A stretch of 24,420 bases of DNA from a bacterium. GTDB lineage: Bacteria > SZUA-79 > Acidulodesulfobacterales > Acidulodesulfobacteraceae. This document shows, in pieces, positions 24,394 to 24,420 of this stretch. The notes below the pieces were generated by a model. The model made no database searches and was not told the origin of the DNA. It saw only the letters and a program-made list of their open reading frames with translations. The position numbers and the translations under genes were made by a program. Within the stretch, counting starts at the first letter, position 1, and every line of letters starts with the position of its first letter. The DNA lies in the NCBI GenBank assembly GCA_021781285.1, contig JAJXXD010000041.1:1-24420 (forward strand). Direction: 5' to 3'.

Positions 24394-24420
24394 TGGTGGG
24401 CCCACCCGGGTTCGAACCAG
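24394..24420 (-). tRNA. 3' end of a tRNA gene cut by the right edge
   Basis: On the minus strand the last 27 bases read as the T arm (CTGG, loop TTCGAAC, CCGGG), acceptor strand TGGGCCC, discriminator A and encoded CCA (24396-24394). The T stem pairs with one wobble. The acceptor 5' strand, outside the window, should read GGGCCCA. The anticodon is not visible, so the amino acid cannot be given. Confidence 0.85.

Noticed and set aside
1..24420. Defence system, prophage, toxin-antitoxin pair or biosynthetic cluster
   Set aside because: All sizeable frames were assigned to housekeeping families or small accessory proteins; no nuclease, integrase, transposase, capsid or synthase-like gene was seen apart from RNase HI.

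Overview
The window is AT-rich, gene-dense bacterial chromosome made almost entirely of housekeeping genes, nearly all on the minus strand. A long class A RNase P RNA, LepA/LepB, a type I dihydroorotase, PyrR and a YifB/ComM protein indicate Bacteria. The order lepA-lepB-pyrR-pyrB-pyrC-carA-carB-greA resembles what I recall from Geobacter-like Deltaproteobacteria. A low-GC deltaproteobacterial-type lineage (for example the Sva0485/Acidulodesulfobacterales group) is my best guess, but this is inference and not a phylogenetic result. Start-codon use is relaxed: pyrR, greA and the zinc-ribbon gene all appear to begin with TTG, and many genes lack a clear Shine-Dalgarno site.

Left part (1-5.3 kb): a sodium:solute symporter that runs off the left edge, with a small DUF3311-like partner overlapping it, then a divergent RmlC-like cupin. 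Next is a NiCoT-family metal transporter led by an AdoCbl (cobalamin) riboswitch with its own promoter. A 129-bp palindromic, MITE-like element separates this leader from the yifB/comM gene. The comM translation start lies next to a perfect 18-bp inverted repeat that buries its ribosome binding site.

Middle (5.3-10.8 kb): a small protein that looks like a decayed GGDEF domain, a penicillin-binding transpeptidase and tldD form one minus-strand run. Alanine racemase is divergent from tldD and ends at a strong bidirectional terminator shared with a NifU-C/Nfu protein, which follows greA.

Right part (10.8-24.4 kb): a pyrimidine operon (lepB, pyrR, pyrB, pyrC, carA, a radical SAM gene, carB, probably running on to greA and nfu) supplies carbamoyl phosphate, carbamoyl aspartate and dihydroorotate. 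It has a recognisable promoter upstream of lepB. A second, rearranged copy of the palindromic element lies between that promoter and the lepA stop codon. Upstream are rnpB with its own promoter, an RNase HI, a coiled-coil zinc-ribbon protein and a Nif3-family protein in overlapping order, and the 3' end of a tRNA cut by the right edge.

I see no phage, CRISPR, toxin-antitoxin or clear defence locus. The less ordinary signals are regulatory and structural: the two repeat copies at gene boundaries, the comM start-site hairpin, the riboswitch expression platform, the unterminated rnpB-lepA junction and the tRNA-nif3 junction.
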